A DNA stretch of 64,000 bases. It comes from Hirudinaria manillensis (Eukaryota; Annelida; Clitellata; Hirudinida; Hirudinidae). Shown here in pieces: positions 60,439 to 64,000 of the stretch; position 1 is the first letter of the stretch, and each line of letters opens with the position of its first letter. The translations under genes and the position numbers were made by a program. The stretch covers positions 5,294,278 to 5,358,277 of the forward strand of contig CM067538.1 in NCBI GenBank assembly GCA_034509925.1, in the 5' to 3' direction. The notes beneath the pieces are model-generated. The model saw nothing but the letters and a program-made list of their open reading frames with translations. It did not search any database and had not been told where the DNA came from.

Positions 60439-62437
60439 ATATTATAATTATAATTATTATATATTATACTCTTAATATATGAATAAACTTTACACATCAA
60501 TATTACAGATACAAATGAGGTATTAGTAGCAATAATAACAATTAATTTGTGTTTGCATCGTAATTAAAAACATAAAATCAAAGAAAAATAAACAACAACT
60601 AACCTTAAAACCCTACAGCACGTAGAGTCCCACCGGCTTTCACAGTAAACCCCCAAAACGAGGAAATCCTGCCCGGTCAATCGGTGAACCTGTCGTGTGG
60701 GGGCAGCGGTTCACCCCTGCCCACGGTCAGGTGGTTGGTGGGCAACGAGGAAATGTTCTCAGAGACGGACTCGAGAACCAACGTCAACGTCCTGAGACTC
60801 GAGAACGTTCAGAGGTCGGCCAACTATACCTGCGTTTTGTCCTCTGAACTCGGAAACGTCGAACACGTTGCCGAAGTCAAGTTGAAAGGTTAGGTCGAAA
60901 GAAACGAAGATTTTATTTTAAATTTAAATTTAAATAGTCTAAATCGTTTAAATTCAGAAAAAAAAAAGATATAAAGATTTAAATTTAAAGTCTCGATTAA
61001 GCTTAGATTGAGTTTTGTTTACCAATGTGTGACAACATGAAATGGATTTTAATTTATTTGGCTTTATAATGCATGATCTGACGTAACCCTTGTAAAAATC
61101 GACCTAAAAGGGGAGCTATCATCATCATATTAAATTCTCTTAATAATAATAATGATGTTAATATTATTAATACTAATACTACCAATAATAATAATAATGT
61201 TATTATTATTAATACTACTACTAATAATAATAATGTAAATATAATATTAATATTAATTAAAGCAATGAAAATAATTTTATCGACGAGGAATTAAACATAA
61301 AATTCCAATTCCGAAGCCCCTGTTGCTTAATCGTGGATGAAAATTTAATTAGTTCATAAATCATGGACAGTGACTGATAACATTCCTGAAAGAGGAAAAA
61401 CCCATAAATTAACTCCCCTGTCAACTGGGCTTGGGGTGGAGATGTGGTGAGAGGGGGGTTTGGGTGGGTCCACCAATCTTGAGGGGGTTGTGGCTCGATC
61501 GGTTGAGGGGTTTGGAGGTTGTTTTACAGTGAAGTGCATTTAATTAATACATAAATAAATATAAATAATTATAATAAATATAATATAATATAAATATAAA
61601 TAATATAATATAAATATAATATAAATTATATATTAATAAAAAATATATATATAATTTAAAATAAATATATATAAAACAAAAATATTTCCATGTCGAACCC
61701 TAACTGAACTGTGGCCGAACTGAAGCAGGAAATCATAAGGGCAATCGGCTCAGGAAATTGAAGATGACTTTAGGCAAACTATGTTATATATTATCGGAGT
61801 CTGCTTCTTCTTAATCATATCTTTATCTTTATGTTAACCATGTCAATACGAGGATAAGCATATCATTTGTTTCCATCTAAGTTGCTATCTACCGTCTTCA
61901 TAAACGACCTTAAAACGCCTGGAAGCGATTTTGGGATCAGGAAATGGTTAAAAAAAAGTCCCCATTTCTTTTCCACGAGTATATGGCACTAGTTGATTTG
62001 TTTGAATGCGTCACTATTACTATGTTTTATCATTGTTCTTATTATTGTTACTAGTGCTATTTTAATTCGTGTTTCCTGATTACCAACACGTTATTGCTGT
62101 TGTTGTTGTTGTTGTTGCTCTCGTCACCGGAAACACTCATTCCTTGCAGAACTCCCCTCACCTCCCATAAGACTGGCAGCCTCAGAGGTCATGGCCAATT
62201 CCGTGAAGCTCTCCTGGCAACCTTCCTATCAGCACCCGGTAGAGTCCTACGTCATCTTCTACAAACCAAAGTACGAGGGCGGAAGAAACTACGACGAAAT
62301 CGAAGCCGTTTCGAAAACGGAACACGTGATCGACGGTCTCACGCCCTTCACCACCTACGAGTTCAGGGTCCTGGCTGTCAACAACATCGGCCGGGGCAAC
62401 CCGAGCAACCCCTATGACGTCACCACTGGGGAGAAGA
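47944..62437 (+). CDS. Lar: LAR-type receptor protein tyrosine phosphatase, 5' part (7 exons, continues beyond window)
   Basis: Type IIa receptor phosphatases are neuronal adhesion receptors that guide axons and build synapses. They have three Ig domains, several FN3 repeats, a transmembrane helix and tandem phosphatase domains. Visible here: a signal-peptide exon, Ig1 (two exons), Ig2 (two exons), Ig3 (one exon) and FN3-1 (one exon), all in frame. The family signatures are clear: PRGFPKI at the start of Ig2, DEGKYMCAGEN then PANLYVR at its end, RRVPPAF opening Ig3, QRSANYTC in Ig3, and VLAVNNIGRGNPS in FN3-1. The remaining FN3 repeats, transmembrane helix and phosphatase domains must lie to the right of the window. 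Most introns are phase 1 at domain borders, allowing domain-wise splicing. Confidence 0.92.
51491..51785. repeat. 147-bp tandem duplication, two nearly identical copies
   Basis: Copy 1 starts at 51491 and copy 2 at 51638, both beginning ACTACATCAGTACAACC and ending GGGAGATTTCTATCA. I see one difference (ACATCC versus ACAACC). The near identity implies a recent event, or an assembly artefact. Confidence 0.9.
53149..53410 (-). mobile_element. Possible LINE C-terminal fragment
   Basis: On the minus strand an 86-codon frame without a start codon reads NCSFNITDHNTDCPSYPILR then QLCQDWILRRLF. The C-x-H-x-C spacing followed by CPxYxxLR resembles the zinc-binding C-terminal tail of many LINE polyproteins (typically H-I-L-x-x-CPxYxxLR). 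It is short, unsupported by a neighbouring reverse transcriptase, and may be chance. Confidence 0.3.
53990..54140. repeat. GTT/GAC/GCT higher-order triplet repeat
   Basis: Runs of GTT are interrupted at regular spacing by GAC, GAT and GCT, giving a repeat of about 45-50 bp. The Q-rich minus-strand translation is an artefact. Confidence 0.85.
54575..55066. repeat. 26/27-bp minisatellite, 18 copies, next to the LAR exon 2 acceptor
   Basis: The unit is CTGACCTATT followed by four or five A and then CAAACA(C/T)AACAA. There are 18 occurrences of CTGACCTATT between 54602 and 55066. Units with four A (26 bp) and five A (27 bp) alternate irregularly, and the penultimate spacing is lengthened by an extra AACA. 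Every unit contains CTGAC, which fits the animal branch-point consensus. The last CTGAC has its A at 55060, 40 nt before exon 2. Confidence 0.95.
55100..55253 (+). CDS. Lar: LAR exon 2: Ig1 first half
   Basis: Codes AHQQEAPKIIEAPRNRSILE, then GQKVLFVCKASGNPVPTIFW and RLNNRLIINNT. It has the first Ig cysteine and the tryptophan. NRS and NNT are potential N-glycosylation sites. The acceptor ATTGCAG|CCCACC is phase 1; the donor CCAA|GTGGGT is phase 2. Confidence 0.9.
55254..57070 (+). other. LAR intron 2
   Basis: AT-rich. It holds (GTT)n near 55755-55805, a long (AAT)n at about 56409-56525 and GAAT/(AATC)n tetramers at about 56784-56897. No exon recognised. Confidence 0.65.
57071..57225 (+). 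CDS. Lar: LAR exon 3: Ig1 second half
   Basis: Codes KYSIFHFNQGSVLRLEAVEL then KLNDSKYECVADNSKGEPVT and ARLFVIPEDK. SVLRLEAV and DSKYECVADN match the LAR Ig1 pattern SVLRI-P and D--YECVA-N. Acceptor CCCCAG|GTACTC, donor GACAAGA|GTTTGT (phase 1). Confidence 0.92.
57226..59220 (+). other. LAR intron 3
   Basis: Contains GAT-rich blocks at about 57565-57650, 58030-58225 and 58500-58560 and (AAT)n near 58706-58735. Open frames across these are repeat artefacts. No exon recognised. Confidence 0.65.
59221..59400 (+). CDS. Lar: LAR exon 4: Ig2 first half
   Basis: Codes TPRGFPKIITHPHLQAAEKD, then RTTQIECVIFGDPQPTVTWF and KESIPLEPSEKYKYSPPG. PRGFP, the V/A-EK-RT string and GDP-P-VTWFK are diagnostic of LAR Ig2. 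Acceptor TTACAG|CTCCTC (phase 1), donor TCAA|GTACGT (phase 1). It ends at the site where vertebrate homologues insert micro-exon A. Confidence 0.95.
59440..59692. repeat. (ATC)n / (GTC)n tract in LAR intron 4
   Basis: About 250 bp of CAT/CGT triplets just after the exon 4 donor. Long His or Ile runs in translation are artefacts. Confidence 0.9.
60136..60246 (+). CDS. Lar: LAR exon 5: Ig2 second half
   Basis: Codes KYLQVTKCNESDEGKYMCAG then ENDKGITFSFPANLYVR. SDEGKYxC and PANLYVR match the end of LAR Ig2. There is an extra cysteine (TKC) that I do not expect in the family. Acceptor TTGCAG|AATATT, donor AGAG|GTCAGT (phase 1), the position of vertebrate micro-exon B. Confidence 0.94.
60358..60435. 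repeat. (TTA)n microsatellite in LAR intron 5
   Basis: Pure TTA triplets between the Ig2 and Ig3 exons. Confidence 0.9.
60619..60888 (+). CDS. Lar: LAR exon 6: complete Ig3
   Basis: Codes ARRVPPAFTVNPQNEEILPG, then QSVNLSCGGSGSPLPTVRWL, and NVLRLENVQRSANYTCVLSS. RRVPPxF, VNLSC-G-GSP-P-V-W and NVL-L--VQ-SANYTC are strong LAR Ig3 signatures. Both borders are phase 1, so one exon equals one domain. Confidence 0.96.
60889..62149 (+). other. LAR intron 6
   Basis: AT-rich with AAT-type patches near 61141-61250, a G-rich patch at about 61430-61515 and (GTT)n at about 62095-62117 just before the acceptor. No exon recognised. Confidence 0.65.
62150..62437 (+). CDS. Lar: LAR exon 7: fibronectin type III domain 1
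   Basis: Codes ELPSPPIRLAASEVMANSVK then LSWQPSYQHPVESYVIFYKP and GLTPFTTYEFRVLAVNNIGR. The tryptophan of the B strand, the tyrosine corner (TTYEFRV) and NNIGRGxPS are all present. Acceptor CTTGCAG|AACTCC, donor AAGA|GTACGT (phase 1). It contains a perfect TGACGTCA inside the coding sequence. Later exons are outside the window. Confidence 0.95.
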
Positions 62438-64000
62438 GTACGTCGTGCTTAGTTTTAAAATGTCATTGGATTTATTTTCTCGTTAAAGACTAAATGTGGG
62501 TTCAAATTGGGGGTTGGGGCATCTCGGGTGGTTCAACCCTCATCCGTGTCAATCCGGCATCCTTTCAATCACAATTCAATCAACAACAATACAGTACAAT
62601 AACAACAACAAAGATGCGGTTTTACATTCAATCAAGTGGTGCATAGAGAAGAATTTTTTATAAAATTAGTGAAAATAATTTTATGCGCTCGTAAAATCAC
62701 TGGACAGCAGATAAAAATTCAAATCAAAATACTCGGTCACAATGGATTCAGCATTTCATTGCATAAATTCTTTTTTTCAATAATAATAAAAAAAAACCCC
62801 GCAAAAAATTATTCCTATAACTTTTTGATAAAAAATATTATTATTATTATATTAATATTATTGATACAATTTTTGTTGTTATTATTTATTACAATTATTA
62901 TAATGAATTATTTTTACGTTACTGAAAAAATATCATGAGAATAATGAGACTTCATGCTCTTTGCTGTAGCAAATACAGATACAAATAGAGATACAAATAC
63001 ATATACAGATACAAATATAGATACAAATACATATACAGATACAAATATAGATACAAATACAGATACAGATACAAATAGAGATAGCTGTGTTTCAGGAACA
63101 AAGATATGTAAACGTTATTAATCTCACGAATGTTTACATTTATAATGTTTTTAAAACAAAAATATCTTTGAAATAAATTATGATAATTTCTAATAGAATC
63201 TTTCTCCATTGGATCTTCATTTGAGAAATAAATTCAAAAATTGACTTTTATGGTAGACGATAAAAAGTAGGGCATATTAACATAATTTATGTTAATTACG
63301 AGGCAAAAATGTATTTCTCCTCGGTGATTTAATTAATTTAGAATCGAAGAAATCGACGAAGGAGATCGAATCTGCATATGCTAATGAGCATAAACAAGAA
63401 GACATGAGTCATGGCATTGCTGTGCGCTTCTTGGGTGGTCCGTCTACCTGAGCTGGAATGAAGCGCTGCTTGTTTACGTTCTCCAGTCTTTCCTTGGTTG
63501 TGTGTCTATTGCTGCTGCCACCACCGTCGAATTAGCATAAATTATAATATTCAAATAATTCAAAATATTTATTTATTTTATTTATTTATTTATTTCTCAA
63601 CAAATTGAAGGGTCATCCAATGACCACTAACACAAATTTGAATAAGTACAGCAGATTGTGCGTAAATAAAGTGCTGAAGCAAGCTTAAATTGATAGGTAT
63701 TTGTTAAAGTATAATTTTATTATTTTGTTATTATTAATATTATTATTATTGATATTTATTATTTTCATTGTGGATTAAATGGTCCTTTAAATAAAAATTA
63801 ATTAAACCAAACTACGAGCCTTTGCAGGCGATGGAGATGATAATGATTATGATTATGTGATGATGATGATGATGATGATGATGATAATGATTATGATTAT
63901 GTGATGATGATGATTATAATGACTATATGATGACAATGGCGGAAGCACGGATAATAAAAATGCTACGATATTGATGATGATGATGATGATGATGATTACA
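62438..64000 (+). other. LAR intron 7, incomplete
   Basis: No exon recognised to the window end. It holds a GATACAAATA-type hexamer/dodecamer repeat at about 62975-63080, (TTTA)n near 63565-63595 and (GAT)n at about 63845-63900 and 63970-63995. Confidence 0.6.
62975..63080. repeat. Hexanucleotide/dodecanucleotide repeat
   Basis: Alternating GATACA and AATA(C/G/T)A hexamers. The YLYLYLYLYM minus-strand peptide is an artefact. Confidence 0.9.

Overview
This is animal nuclear DNA: AT-rich, with coding sequence split into short exons by phase-conserved introns, and dense simple repeats such as (ATT)n, (GAT)n, (GGAT)n and (GAAT)n. The gene content and the CR1/Jockey-like retroelement debris fit a lophotrochozoan. 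A leech or other annelid is my best guess, but that is inference and not proven by the sequence.

Two multi-exon genes are readable, both on the + strand. The first (exons 6376-17379, poly(A) signal near 18025) is a fibroblast growth factor receptor (FGFR): Ig domains, one transmembrane helix, a juxtamembrane segment and a complete tyrosine kinase domain. Its extracellular exons are duplicated in tandem. A four-exon block coding FGFR Ig domains D2 and D3 occurs at 6376-8776 and again at 8921-11334. All block borders are phase 1, so the receptor could carry D2-D3-D2'-D3' or choose one block by splicing. The signal peptide, D1 and acid box are not visible.

The second gene (47944-62437, continuing past the window) is the 5' part of a LAR-type (type IIa) receptor protein tyrosine phosphatase: a signal-peptide exon, three Ig domains and the first fibronectin type III domain. 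The transmembrane and phosphatase parts lie beyond the right edge. Both genes encode cell-surface proteins of phosphotyrosine signalling, one a kinase and one a phosphatase, but nothing here shows that they are co-regulated.

The 30 kb between them has no gene I can recognise. It holds microsatellites, a decayed LINE 3' end (21190-21868, minus strand), retroelement-like tails, two weak promoter candidates (22.2 kb, 30.8 kb), an unusual cluster of perfect TGACGTCA sites, and a 98-bp array of 20 alternating TTC/GAA pentamers (40805-40902) that matches the heat-shock-factor binding element. Inside LAR intron 1, an 18-copy 26/27-bp minisatellite carrying a CTGAC branch-point-like core runs almost to the 3' splice site of exon 2. 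A 147-bp near-perfect tandem duplication lies in the same intron.

Most long open frames in the window are translations of simple repeats and were left out.
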